Assembly (NCBI GenBank): GCA_949316235.1 | Contig: OX438741.1 | Coordinates: forward strand, 39,439,067-39,503,066 | Origin: Oegoconia quadripuncta | Taxonomy: Eukaryota; Arthropoda; Insecta; Lepidoptera; Autostichidae | Length of the DNA: 64,000 nt | Direction of reading: 5' to 3' | Shown: positions 20,529-31,635 of the stretch, piece after piece | Layout: every line of letters begins with the position of its first letter | How positions within the stretch are numbered: the stretch's first letter is position 1 | Notes under the pieces: generated by a model | Seen by the model: the letters and a program-made list of their open reading frames with translations, nothing else | Told to the model about the DNA's origin: nothing | Database searches by the model: none | Made by a program: the position numbers and the translations under genes

Positions 20529-21000
20529 TGGGTAGTTTTTTTTTATGATTGACTGGATTCGCATTTGACCACAACCTCACCTGATGGAAAGTGACGATGT
20601 GGTCGAAGAAGTACGCGATCCCAGTAAATGCCTATTCACTCTGCACTTGAAGATCCCAAGGTTGTAGGATTCAGGAAAGACTGACGCCGGAAGGGAGTTC
20701 CATGCCTTGGCTGTTCTTTTTTTTTTTTTTTTTTTTTATGCATAACGGGTTGGTACTTGACCTCAATCACACCTGATGTTCGGATGATGAATGAAGAATC
20801 GAACTTCTTAGTGCGAATGTTCGGTATGTTAACAGTATACGGGTGGAATCCCTCCCCACGCCGAGTGGTCCGAAGATGGAAGGGTGACGGTGGAATAAGA
20901 TTATGTAATTCCAACGCACACTCCCCGAAATGCATCCTGTAAAAAACGAGAGACAGGCGACTTTGCAATTTAGCAATCATCGAATTATCCCTCAAAGTTT
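20529..21000 (-). pseudogene. LINE ORF2 C-terminus and 3' tail, interrupted by a SINE fragment
   Basis: The minus strand reads MIAKLQSRLSLVFYRM, then LRTTRRGEGFHPYTVNIPNI and RTKKFDSSFI (20780-20990). A SINE-A fragment (20717-20780) interrupts. Then LPASVFPE-type sequence and the 3' UTR run to a poly(A) at 20529-20545 (plus-strand T run). Same LINE family as 12010-12462; its 3' UTR is clearly similar to the SINE-A tail. Confidence 0.85.
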
Positions 21001-21103
21001 GCTTTTTTATAATATAATAATTTATAAAGTCGAATGATTGGGATTTTACCGTAGAACGAACTACTGTTGGATTGTGCACTAATAGCTACATCGGTGGCCG
21101 CAG

Positions 21104-21341
21104 GTCGCTGCTGGGCGAGTTGTCCATCCCCAGCAACTCGTCCCGCGTCCCACCGCTGGAGGCCTGGGTGCACTCCCCGGGCGGGCTGGCGGGGGCGGGG
21201 GCGGGTGACGTCATCAGCACGGGGCGGGGCGCGCTCCGGCCGCCGGCGCCGCCCGCCCGCGAGGTCGACAACGAGGACGACTCCTCCTCCTCCGCCTCCT
21301 CGGCCTCCGCCTCCGACAGCGCCAGCTCCGACACCACCTAG
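21104..21341 (+). CDS. terminal coding exon (7 of 7) of the unrecognised gene
   Basis: Starts after GGCCGCAG; one base completes the Thr codon from exon 6. It runs 78 codons to TAG at 21339-21341. It encodes SLLGELSIPSNSSRVPPLEA and WVHSPGG, a Gly/Ala stretch and an acidic Ser-rich end (DNEDDSSSSASS... ending SASSDTT). SLLGELSIP looks like a conserved short motif. The Ser/Asp tail could be a casein-kinase-2 target. I searched memory for a family (chromatin regulators such as Cramped were considered) and cannot support any name. Confidence 0.87.
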
Positions 21342-21529
21342 CGAGTTCAGGCACTCGCTCGTAATGTTTTGACGACATCATATAATACAGCCGGATATGT
21401 CTTATGGCCCTTAAAAAACGATCTCAAAAGTGAGTTTCTGTACTAATTTTTTGATGCTGCTTTGAGAGGGTTGAGTCCGGCCCGGTGTTCCGTGCACACT
21501 TTCGAGTCCAAATATTTCAATTCCAAATA
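21342..21529 (+). other. start of the 3' UTR of the split gene
   Basis: Follows the TAG. No AATAAA occurs before the MITE at 21530; the first AATAAA lies inside that MITE (about 21642), and others occur near 21715, 25810 and 26695. The true transcript end cannot be fixed from sequence alone. Confidence 0.4.
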
Positions 21530-21857
21530 TACCGCATGAGTTTTTTTTTACCGTGAGGAAAAAAGTAGGGCATATTAGGTAAGTGAAATAGAAGGTATTG
21601 GCATAGGCAGTTTAATTTTTTTTTTTCAAAACTATCATCGAATAAAGCATTAACTGTGTCATTTGACGATCGCGTTTGTAGCGTATTCCACATAATTACA
21701 TAATTAAATAAAATAAATATGCGTTCCAAATAAATCCCGCCAATCGCATATTAAAAACGAGCTGGCGCGTACTTTTAAAAGAAAATCAAACTACCTATGC
21801 CAATACCTTCTATTTCACTTACCTAATATGCCTTACAGTAAAAAAACTCATGCGGTA
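21530..21857. mobile_element. MITE, 328 bp, TIR TACCGCATGAGTTTTTTTTA
   Basis: Both ends are inverted for about 85 bp and bounded by TA. Best-preserved copy of the family at 14027-15009. Confidence 0.88.
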
Positions 21858-21956
21858 TAAAGCACTTACATAGTTTTAAAATTTAGTAGAGAACATTTTC
21901 GAAAAAGAACATTAAAATGATATTAGAACGATTTAAAATCTTCCATAGTATTTCCC

Positions 21957-22035
21957 GTAGCGGTAGGAAGAGACCACAGACTTCCACTTCTACGATCCTG
22001 ACACACCTCTTCTGCTTCATTCACTGTCATAAAGC
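21957..22035 (-). pseudogene. LINE ORF2 fragment
   Basis: Reverse complement of the block GTGAATGAAGCAGAAGAGGT...GTGGAAGTCTGTGGTCTC found at 1580-1645. Confidence 0.65.
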
Positions 22036-22399
22036 AATATTTTTAAATTCGATATTTTGAAAATGTCTTCTAGTAACTTTTTAGATCTATATGTCCTGCC
22101 TATAAGTATAAAGTTTCATTTGAATCAGTCTATTCATTTTGATAAATTTGGACTGGAATGTTAGTTTGGAATGTCGTGTGGGATAAACGCTCTTAAATTC
22201 AGAACAGAATCGCAAGTCTCAACTTATGTGAATCTCAATCTTGAGATCGTTTATTAATACGAGTCTCACATGTAATGTTGTAATTTCAAAAGATCTTAAA
22301 AAGCTGTTTTCTTTAAAAGAAACATACTTTATATGAATGGTAACGATATTTCTGAGCTCCGTTTACAATATATTTATTTAAAACAGCGATGAATTTTAG
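22036..22399. other. AT-rich, with one degraded MITE end
   Basis: CTCAATCTTGAGATCGTTTA near 22225 looks like an old GGCCCGTATT-family MITE arm. Nothing else recognised. Confidence 0.35.
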
Positions 22400-22531
22400 A
22401 GCCCTATTAATAAATCGATCTTGAGATTGAGATCGCGGCTCAGTCTCAAAAAGGAAACAGATTCTCAAGCGTCAACTTGAGGTCATCTTCTCTTCTCCTT
22501 CAATCTTGAGAACGGTTTATTAATACGGGCC
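22400..22531. mobile_element. GGCCCGTATT-family MITE, short copy
   Basis: GCCCTATTAATAAATCGATC to TTTATTAATACGGGC with CTCAAGATTG words inside. TTAGA abuts on the left and CTTAGA on the right. Confidence 0.65.
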
Positions 22532-22663
22532 TTAGAGTGAAGCTTGTGGTGAGATCACATTAACTTGTTCTACGGTATGGTAACTATTGTGATACCCTTC
22601 CGTCCCAACGTACTGCTGTCGTAATGTACGTCCGTACGTACCATAGTCTAATCAACAGAGATA

Positions 22664-23098
22664 TACCGGATGAGTGTGTTTTTACCATAATGAAGAAAAT
22701 AGGGCATATTAGGTAAGTGAAATAGAAGGTGTTGGGTAGTTCTTTTTATTTTCAAAACTATCATCGAATAAAGCGTTAATTATGTGATTTGACGGTCGTG
22801 TTTGTATGCTATTCCACATAATTACATCATTAAATTAAATAAAGAAATCTTAAATACAATATGAATTATAACCCAATGTTTGCCTGGAAGAGATCGCTTT
22901 TAGTGATAAGGCCGCCAAATTGTTCTATCCCCTTTTTTATTTATTGTTGTGTTATGCTTTTTTTTTGTTGTACAGTAAAGAATATTTTCTTTGTTTGTTT
23001 GTTCCAAATAAATTTCGTATATCTATGCCAAGAACTTCTATTTCACTTACTTAATATGCCCTATTTTTTTCCTTATGGTAAAAAAAATCACCCGGTGT
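22664..23098. mobile_element. MITE (TACCGGATGAG family) carrying a LINE 3' tail
   Basis: Ends TACCGGATGAGTGTG and its diverged inverse near 23090. A LINE 3' fragment (about 22872-23000, GGAAGAGATCGCTTTTAGTG then GATAAGGCCGCC) is inserted in it. Confidence 0.75.
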
Positions 23099-23169
23099 AT
23101 ATATGTATACTGTGTGACAACTTTTCCATCAGTAAAACTTTGCAATATGATAAAGTGATGAATATGTAA

Positions 23170-23260
23170 ATATAACGTAACGTCCTCAATCCCAAATGGG
23201 GTGGTCAGAGGTATTCCATAACTGTATATGAAATATACAGAAATACACACGTTGCAGGTG
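23170..23260. repeat. dispersed repeat with ATCCCAAATGGGGTGGTCAG
   Basis: The same phrase occurs inside the hAT derivative (24300-24470), near 36010 (inverted) and near 40490. Confidence 0.5.
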
Positions 23261-23348
23261 AGCCTATCAAATACAAATAAATACAAATAATTTATTTGCA
23301 GGCTAACACGGTACTTTGAATACAAATATTTAAAAGTTAATTAGATAT

Positions 23349-23575
23349 TAACGACCGATTGGTGTGGTGGATAGTGACCCTGTCAGCGAAACCAACGGTT
23401 GCGGGTTCGAATTGTGTGTGATGAATACGAACATTTATTCCCGAGTCATAGATGTTTATATAAATATTTATGTATGTCTATCCGTTATCTAGTATCCATA
23501 GCACAAGCTTTGCTTAGTTTGGGACTGATGATTGGTGTAAGTGTCCGAAATATTTATTTATTATTATTCAAATTA
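23349..23575 (+). mobile_element. SINE-C, near full length
   Basis: Head GATTGGTGTGGTGGATAGTG, B box, GATGAATACGAACATTTATT, tail CTTTGCTTAGTTTGGGACTG and TGGTGTAAGTGTCC. Confidence 0.85.
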
Positions 23576-23885
23576 ATTATTAAAATGTCGTCGCCGATAA
23601 AACAGCAAAGTGTTTTGATGTTTATACTCGCCTTTCACGACACCCGCGGGAAGAGAGGGGTTGGTTCTTCTTTTTCTATTCCAGAACTAATATACAATGG
23701 TCACAAGACGTCCAATACAGAACTTAGGCGTTCTCATAGACTTCTAGACTGATATAAAATTGTATTAGAAGTATACTTTTTATTCGTTTCTTGCACTACT
23801 TCTTTTCCCACAGATGATTTCCCTTTCCGAAGCGGTAGTAGCTTGGACATACCGACTGACAGATAAATGCAATTAGTCCTTTTAT
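23576..23885. other. unassigned, with a LINE-like ORF scrap
   Basis: 23587-23752 is open (contains FHDTRGKRGVGSSFSIPELI), probably retroelement-derived. CCCTTTCCGAAGCGGTAGTA near 23821 recurs inverted near 32470. Confidence 0.35.
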
Positions 23886-24000
23886 TTCCAAATGTGTTGG
23901 GGTTTCCGGGTCAGTACGCTTCCACCTTCGGCCTCATCTTCACTTAACACCAGGTGTGATTGAGGCCAAATGTTAACACGTTGTGTATATTAAAAAAATG
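23886..24000 (+). repeat. SINE-A 3' part
   Basis: CCAAATGTGTTGGGGTTTCC, CATCTTCACTTAACACCAGG, A-rich end. Confidence 0.8.
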
Positions 24001-24161
24001 CTATTATTATTAACGGTCGTTACTATTAGGATTCTTCGTCACCTTTACCATACTACAAAGTTTTACTGATTGAGGAATTAGCGTATGCCGCTCCTCGTTG
24101 ATCGGACTAGGCCATAGTGACAGACAGTAGTGGTGCTCAACTAGAATGCTATAGTGTAGTG

Positions 24162-25287
24162 CAGGGGTGGTCAAATCGACTAATCCATCCCCGGGAAGCA
24201 GGGAAACCGATTCACAAAGGTTACCAATTTTATCGATTGATAAATGTCGGTTCTTAAGATGCTTTTAGTGTGCATTTGGTGCCGTCGCATTTTTACATGA
24301 CGTCACGACCTTATCCCAAACGGGGTGGTTACAGATATCCCAAACATAAGCGTTTGTGTGTCACAAACATTAAAAGTTTAAAGCTTGATACAACATTTAG
24401 GGTTCACCTTTCGAAATATATAGAAATACATACGTGACAGCGGGTGAGCCTAACGTAGTTGAATCGTGCAAGTCTTTAAGTGTTTTTTGGTTGAGAGTAC
24501 CTAAAGGTGGTAGGAAAAATTAGACCTACAGATTGCAATATTGAAACGCACAGGTTCTACAAAAGTCGGTGAAAAAGTCGGCGCGATTGTCGGACCTGTA
24601 AAAAGGCTGACGTGGGCGTTTACCATGTTGGAAACCACACGGCATTCATTAATACGCATAAAACTACATAATGTAGTCAATACGGTTGCTGTGTGTCCCA
24701 TTGACTGAATTATTACGAATTACTTACCAAAAAGAATATTGGCTAAAATTTATGTCATTGGGGGACCCTAAGTACTACCATCAAAACATGTAAATAGTAA
24801 TTATTTTGTAACCGAATTGGCTACTTTATGTGATTTTATGTGCAATAATAATTAACTAATTAAATAACTAACCATTTTGTTTATTAACTCGAATAAATAA
24901 ATTCCTCGTGTGAATCAGCATTGTACCTAATATGCCCCACCTCGACATAATTGAGACGAGATATGTCTGTATACCGGCGCTGACCCGGCGGCATACAGAA
25001 CTCATCTCGTTCTGATTTCGTGGTCGTTGTCATATCTTTGTAAACAAATTTTCGCGCCACTATTTATCAAATGTTGACAGTTCTACGTGGCATTTTTGTT
25101 GTAGATAATTTTTGCAAACAAAACTGTTCACAAACTCAAAATCCATAGACCATAAAGTATAATCTTTATTTTGTTTGAGAAGTCTCTTTGTAAGACTAAA
25201 ACTTAATTATAGTTGTTGTCATCGCAACTAAGCCCATTCCCGAATTGTTAAAATAATTCTTAGTTCTAAACGAGTTGGCCGCCCCTG
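24162..25287. mobile_element. non-autonomous hAT element, 1126 bp
   Basis: Ends CAGGGGTGGTCAAA and, inverted, GTTGGCCGCCCCTG are typical hAT termini. The flanks GTGTAGTG (24154-24161) and CTGTAGTG (25288-25295) form an 8-bp duplication with one mismatch. No transposase frame is visible. Confidence 0.8.
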
Positions 25288-26807
25288 CTGTAGTGTATAT
25301 AACTTAAGACTTCGTCCAGCTTAGTGTGCGAGCGAAGATTTTGAAACTAAAAGGTCGCTATGCTTCATACTTATGCGGATACCTATTTTTTTTGCGAGGC
25401 TAGAGCATATCCAATTGTTTGACAGCGCAAGGCGCTGTATTGTTAATAATTTTATCCCTTTTTAACTGTATTCGTTCCAAGGATAAGGTTCATTTTGTGC
25501 CAATCTACCTAAAGCCGGTCAGTAGCCTCTGTCCGAAGTTGCACCTTATCGACCTGTCTTATAATGTGTTTATGTTTTGGAATTGTTTATTTTATATTTT
25601 TGCTTTTAATCTCTTGTGATTGTTGCTTATACATTTATAAATAATATTCTAAAAGTATTGTTTAATCATTTTTATGTATCGGCGAAAAGAATTTGTGTAT
25701 AAATTTAGAAGAGTAATACGATGCCGATAACGTACTGAGACTTTAAATTGGTTTTTATTGATTAGCTAATCACATTGCATTTGTCCCTTCATCCGACAAC
25801 GGTGAAAGAAAATAAAGTGTTTTGATTTTAACAGTCTATGTAGGTGTGTACTTAGGATGTTACAGTACAACATAGCTCCTATATGATTTTGATTTTGACA
25901 ATTTCATATAAAAATTTATATGGCGACTGTAATTATAATGAAATGTTCACAAAAATAATTTTCGTAGTCGGATTTGTCATTTTTTTCTATCGATTTACGA
26001 GTCGATGCTAACATACATGTTAGCATCGAACTTACAAGTTAATTCGCCGCACGGCCCCCGTTTGGGCGGCCATTAGGAATTAAAATATTTGTAGATTTAT
26101 TTCAAAAGACATTTTGTATTTATGATTATATAAAATATATTATTTCATCACTTATATTCTTATATTGTAAACGCTTCAAGTGTAGCAAAATAATTTGTTA
26201 CTGTCGCACCGCGTAGACTGTTTGTAAATCTGTTGATAAGGTGTTATGTAAAAAGATACTTTTAAAATGAATTGTTGGTGTTGTATTACAACATGGGAAG
26301 GTTTTTTGTCTTACGACTTTGCTCACGACAGTATAAACTAACCTACAGCTAGTACGCTACACAGTTAAGACGGGAGTTGCCTTCTAAGATTTGTTGTAAA
26401 TCAGGGTGTATACTTAAATGCGTAACGAAAAGGGTGTAGTATCGATAGTAGAATATATTTGTGACCCTTTTGGTGTTTCATATGGATAATGTCCAACCCT
26501 ATTACCCTATATGTAAGGGTACAACCTATATGGTTACTGTGTTCTCGAATAGTCTGAAATTGTCCAAGATGTTATTCGAATAATAATGACATTGTGTTGT
26601 ATTTTAGTGTATTATATTTTAAAGGGATTCTGTTTTGTCCTCGATTTTTATATAGATTTAGGCGGGGATTCTCTCACCACACTTTGGACCTTATTAAATA
26701 AAATTCACAACACATAGCAAATGACATTTTTTCATAAACAGAAAAACAAATTTAAATAATTTATTTATTTTTATTTTTATTCAAAAAAAAAACAATTTGA
26801 TAAGATA
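25288..26807. other. low-repeat AT-rich stretch; possible distal 3' UTR
   Basis: No repeat family seen. AATAAA occurs at about 25810 (GAAAATAAAGTG) and 26695 (TTAAATAAAATTC). It could be distal 3' UTR of the split gene or plain intergenic DNA. Confidence 0.3.
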
Positions 26808-27085
26808 ACCGCCTCCGTGGCTCAATGTAAAACAATATTGGGTTTACGATTAGGAGGTCGCTGGTTCGATGCCCAGCGGGGTACATGTTTAGGTACTCGG
26901 TTTGGTTGGTGGTAGGGCATTTTAAATGTCCGCCTGGCTAGCTACCACCATCTTATCTAAATCTGCCGCCAAGCAGCAATGTTAATAGCATTGTTGTGTT
27001 CCGGTTGTCAGAGACCTCATCTTCACTTAACATCAGGTGGTATTGAGGACAAGTACCAACCCGTTGTGCATAAAAAAAATAAAAG
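26808..27085 (+). mobile_element. SINE-A with internal deletion
   Basis: Head CGCCTCCGTGGCTCAATGTA, B-box-like GGTTCGATGCCCAGCGGGGT, body, then GTCAGAG joins directly to ACCTCATCTTCACTTAACAT; poly(A) end. Confidence 0.87.
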
Positions 27086-27539
27086 ATAACGTCAAAATTT
27101 CTCCCTGAATGAGATGAATGAGCAACAAACTCGAGGGTTGCTCTTTTTAAGTAGGTTTTGGGTTACAATGCGTAATAAGAAATATATAAATCCATGCTTA
27201 TCATCCAAAAATTAATCCAAAATTTAAATTCTGTCTTATGATGGTTTTGAATTTATTTAAAGGCAACTTTTAAATTACAACAGCCACTACTAAACGTACA
27301 AGGAATGAAAAGGCTTGTAGTTAAGCTCCTGTCTATGTGGTGAGAGGATCCCTTGTAAAATATATAAGCAGGGCCGTCTTTACCCTGGGGTGAAATGGGC
27401 GTGACACCAGGTCAGGGCCAGGTACAAGAGATGAAGCTTTCTCATGTGATATCCCATGTTAAAACTGCTATCTACTTAGAAATAAATATATACGAGTATA
27501 TGGATTTGGGTAAATCCTGCAGCATCTGCATCCCATCGC

Positions 27540-27770
27540 CTGCGCCTCACAGGCTGAAGATGGCCCTGTATGTTAGAGATAGTATTTCGAGAGAAACCTT
27601 TCAAGTCCAAAAATTTATTACTCGTATTGAGTTCCGTGATGATAGGTTTGCATGGAAGAGATCGCTGTAAGCCATAAGGCCGCCTAATTTGTAGTTTCTA
27701 TAAGATATTTAAATGTACCATCCTTATTTAAACAATAAAGCGTATTTGATTGATTGATTAGATACCTTCT
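27540..27770 (+). repeat. LINE 3' end
   Basis: GGAAGAGATCGCTGTAAGCC then ATAAGGCCGCC, AACAATAAAGCGTATTTGAT and a short TTGA tail. 27395-27540 is open in one frame but not recognisable. Confidence 0.6.
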
Positions 27771-27859
27771 TATTCGTAAAATACATCTTTGAAATTGTAA
27801 AGTTATTGTGCAAGTTATTGTAAAATAGTAATTTTTTAAATATAAAGCTATAATTTTTT

Positions 27860-28082
27860 TGTGAAGTTGTGACCATAGTACCCTTGGTGGTATGTACCTA
27901 GTACGCTAGCGCTATTGCCCCGCTGAATGCATAAGCTCAGCTGCTGAGTAAAGTAGGCACCAGCTCTCACATCTCCAGAGGCATGGACCAGTCTAACGGA
28001 TAAATCCTTTACAAACTGTTTAGTGTCAGAAGACCAAGGGTCCAATGTCTCCACTGCAAGCGCCGCAAACTCGTGGTTTATA
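27860..28082 (-). pseudogene. LINE ORF2 C-terminal fragment
   Basis: The minus strand reads AVETLDPWSSDTKQFVKDLS, RLVHASGDVRAGAYF and QRGNSASVLGT, a well-known C-terminal block of an insect non-LTR retrotransposon. A sister fragment lies at 34600-35330 on plus. Confidence 0.75.
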
Positions 28083-28416
28083 GAGATTGACGCATATTTA
28101 TGGGCTTGATCATGATTTGATTATTTAATTAATTTTTTTTTCTTTGTAAACGCTTTATTGTACTTCATATGATAAATACATCAATAAATTAAAAGTAGGT
28201 AAGTTAAAATTAAGTACAAAGGCAGACTTACCCCATAAAGGGATCTCTTTCAGTCAACCTTGGTGTATATATAAAAGAAAACATTGGGCGTGCACAAAGT
28301 TGAATATTTTCAATAAAACCATAGAGGAATATTAAAACTATGAATATTGGCTAGAATAATACTATGGGACCAAACTACATATTATATACTATACTACAGT
28401 AGATATTTATACTTGA
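28083..28416. other. AT-rich, nothing recognised
   Basis: No gene or clear repeat. Confidence 0.4.
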
Positions 28417-28680
28417 CGACCTGTTTGGTGTAGTGGTTAGCAACTCTATACCAAAATGTTTCGGGTTCGAATCCCGCTAGGGGCGTATGTTTGTGTGATG
28501 AATACGGACATGTGTACCTGAGTTATGGATGTTTTCATTTAAAATAAGTATTTCTTTACAAAAAAAAATGTATTTATGTAGTATATCAACCATCTGGTAT
28601 CCACAACACAAGCCTATAGTTGCTTACTGTGGAACTAGATGGCGCTGTGTGTATGTCTAAGGATATTTATTATTATTACA
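28417..28680 (+). mobile_element. SINE-B, near full length
   Basis: CGACCTGTTTGGTGTAGTGG, GTTCGAATCCCGCTAGGGGC, GATGAATACGGACATGTGTA, GGAACTAGATGGCGCTGTGT, ending GGATATTTATTATTATTA. Confidence 0.9.
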
Positions 28681-28995
28681 TAATTAGATACACACATAAA
28701 TATAATGCATACTTATACAATACATATATTATAAGAGGAGGGTAGTATTGAAATAATATCATTTTCATTGTCGCTTTGGTCTGGAATTACAAAAATGGTT
28801 CTGGCAGAATGAACAGCGCTGCGGGTGTCTACCCACAGCACATGCTGAGTCTGGACCATTTCGTTGCCCCTGATATGGGTCACGTCTCCGATATTACTTT
28901 TAACTGTATACCAACCCATATTGTATGTGTATAATGTAGGTTAAGTGACTTGTGTCATGGTCGACGAATAAATGTATTCTATTCTATTCTAAAAA
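28681..28995. repeat. probable LINE 3' end with ATTCTATTCTATTC tail
   Basis: CGAATAAATGTATTCTATTC at 28965-28990 is a typical short-repeat LINE terminus. The preceding 250 bases are open on minus but resemble no family I can name. Confidence 0.4.
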
Positions 28996-29082
28996 TAGAT
29001 CATTCCCAATTGTCCCCACTGTAGGAGCCGTCGCTGATGACAACTGGGAATTACTGATAAAATTGGCACGACCAAACTATGA

Positions 29083-29341
29083 TCAGGGGCCGTCCATAAA
29101 TTACGTCATCGATTTTTTCAGATTTTAGACCCCCCCCCCCTATAATCATCCTATCGTCATTTCTTAATGACCCCTCCCCCCTTCTCCCAAAATTGACGTC
29201 ATTACTAGTTTGACAAAATAAAACATTGCAGATTCGAGAAAAATAGGGTATTATATGATTAAAACACTTGGTTATAGAATCACCTTTTATTATTATCCGC
29301 AGACCTAATTTAGAATGACGTAATATATGGACGGCCCCTTA
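29083..29341. mobile_element. MITE with TIR AGGGGCCGTCCATAAATTAC
   Basis: Left end CAGGGGCCGTCCATAAATTA, right end inverted (GACGTAATATATGGACGGCC). A run of 11 C at about 29147. The terminus type is common to insect non-autonomous DNA transposons; no clear target duplication. Confidence 0.75.
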
Positions 29342-29559
29342 TCATAATTATGCCTCATCATTAATCAAGTAAACTAGTCCTGTATGATTAATTATAGAAA
29401 TGGTACCGCAAACTTTTGATGTACTTGGTGCTTTATGTCCTCTATTGTAAAGTAATAAAAATATATAGCTCGTGAGTAATAGCTGAAAATCAGGGTTTTG
29501 CTCTCTGAGCAATTATACTCACTGAGCTATGACCCATTTGTACGGCTGTAGCACACATA

Positions 29560-29665
29560 GGTACTCTAGTGTATCCTGATGTTATAAAATATGTTTATCC
29601 AATTGCTTTGGAACTTATGGTATGTGTGTGACTGGAGATATAAATAAACGATTTATCTATCTATA
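29560..29665 (+). repeat. LINE 3' tail ending ATAAACGATTTATCTATCTA
   Basis: Sense copy of the tail seen inverted at 2565-2630. Confidence 0.6.
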
Positions 29666-29778
29666 TAGTAATTTTTCCGCCAAAAAAAATTAATAATGTA
29701 ACGATCAATTTATTTATACTTGGTGCTTAAATATATTTCACATTTGTTTAATTTTTAAGTACGAAAGCCGCACACTAA

Positions 29779-30013
29779 GGCCCGTATTTTAGAATGTAAC
29801 TCAAGGAGAGATCACTGCTTGAGGACAGTTAAAAAGGGACAGCTTTATGCAACTTGTGTATCGGCATCTCTTTCTAAGTATACTCAAACGCAGGTCTACG
29901 CTTGAGGACAGTTAAAAAAGGACAGATTTATGTAACTTAGACAAGTTGTAGCTGCATCTCTAACTATGCTCAAGCGCAGATCTACGCTTGAGCAACATTC
30001 TGACATACTGGCC
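29779..30013. mobile_element. MITE, GGCCCGTATT ends, interior type 1
   Basis: GGCCCGTATTTTAGAATGTA to CATTCTGACATACTGGCC, with repeats of CTCAAGCGCAGATCTACGCT inside. TAA precedes it. The same type lies at 45319-45465. Confidence 0.7.
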
Positions 30014-30046
30014 TCCTTGTTTATCTCTGCTTGAGTAACATTCTAA

Positions 30047-30368
30047 GGCCCGTATTAATCCATTCTCAAGATTGAGCACAGTCTTGTCTCAAGTAAACGT
30101 GTTGATTAATAAACCTAACTTGAGACCTGAAAAGCACGTGCATACTCAAGCAGTACTCACTTATGAGGTGCGCTTATCAATAAACGAAACTCAAGACTAT
30201 CATTCATTCGCTGCTGAGGCGAATACTTGAGAAGTTATCTCAGCTCAGTAGACCTCAAGATTGGTTTATAAATTAGCACGGAGCTTGAGATAGCGTCAAC
30301 TGCTTAAGACGCATCTCGGTTGATACAGCCTCAAGACTTCTATTGAGATTAATTTATTAATACGGGCC
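30047..30368. mobile_element. MITE, GGCCCGTATT ends, interior type 2
   Basis: 322 bp with inverted ends GGCCCGTATTAAT and ATTAATACGGGCC, flanked by TAA (30044-30046, 30369-30371). Three-base TAA points to a PIF/Harbinger mobiliser. The interior is built from CTCAAG/CTTGAG words. Related copies: 34802-35133, 33908-34056, 22400-22531. Confidence 0.8.
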
Positions 30369-30609
30369 TAACAATGGAGTTGTACTTATGATTGAAAAGG
30401 TTTCTCTCGAACGGTCTCTGATTTTTTTAGTTATCGTTTACGGTTTGGGCGAACCGGAAGAGTGGCAATAATAAACTTACAAGACTGATATATTGTTTTA
30501 TTTATCATTTAAATTAACCATCACTAGGATGAAGTCATGGTCATTACTCCACCGACAAACGCATAGCTCTTAAATTGAAGAAGAGGTATGTGTGATATTT
30601 ACATCATTT

Positions 30610-30900
30610 TCTTAAACATAAATAAAAAAAAATATCACACACAGCGCCATCTAGTTCCACAGTAACCACAGTACAACTAGACTTGTGTTGCGGATACCAG
30701 ATGATTGACACACTACACAAATACATTTTTTTTTGTAAATAAATACATATATAAATGAAAAACAGCCATAACTCGGGTACACATGTCCGTATTCATCACA
30801 CAACCCTCACAATCACACATCACAAACTAGCGGGATTCGAACCCGCAAACTTTCGGTATATTGGTCAGAGTTGTTAACCACTACACCAAACAGGTCGTCA
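30610..30900 (-). mobile_element. SINE-B, near full length
   Basis: CACACAGCGCCATCTAGTTC, ACCAGATGATTGACACACTA, head with GCGGGATTCGAACCCG and ACCACTACACCAAACAGGTC. Confidence 0.88.
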
Positions 30901-31635
30901 AAACAAACATCTTAGAGTTTGAAAATAATTCATGGATAAGGAAGAGACGATGCGGGGGTGTTCGCGATAATACTTCTGTAGACTAAGCTCGTAGCATTAC
31001 AACGTTCTCAAGGTTAAGATGAACTTAACTCTGGTGTATGTATATAAAATAGAAAAAAAAATATCATTGAGAGCGAGACTCGACCTCAGTAGGTCGCTTT
31101 ATTGATACAGCAACGCTCAACTACCCCTCGACATTTAAATGTATACCTAAATCCTGAAATTAGTTTGATCAGAAGCGCGTATAGAATCGATTCCGGATTG
31201 TCCGCAACTGTTTCTTAGAATTTGTCATCTACTCCCACCTGTCCTGTTGAATAGTTCTGTCGGCAGAACTACTGGGATTTTTTTTCCCATTAGTTCTGTG
31301 ATCTACATATAAGACTTTGCTTTACACCCTGCTTCAATCTCAAATATTCTGGTACGTTGTTCTGTCGATGGATAAGACGAGTGAACGGAAACAATTTACT
31401 TTTACAAATATGTAATAATTCAGATTCTCTTATAACAAAGACATCGTAAAGGATTAAAAAAAAAATTAAAGTAGTTTCTCTAAAAACAAAGGTATTATCC
31501 CAATATCACCGTTAAGTAGTTGCATTTGGTACACTCGGATCATCGCGTCGTTTTCGACCAGTGATTTTGTCACTCGAAAAACCAGTTTAACCTGACATCT
31601 CGGAAACGGGTATCGTGCTGTTATTAAGTTAAAAG
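30901..31635. other. unassigned intergenic DNA
   Basis: AT-rich with no long ORF, no tandem repeat and no family I recognise. Confidence 0.4.
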
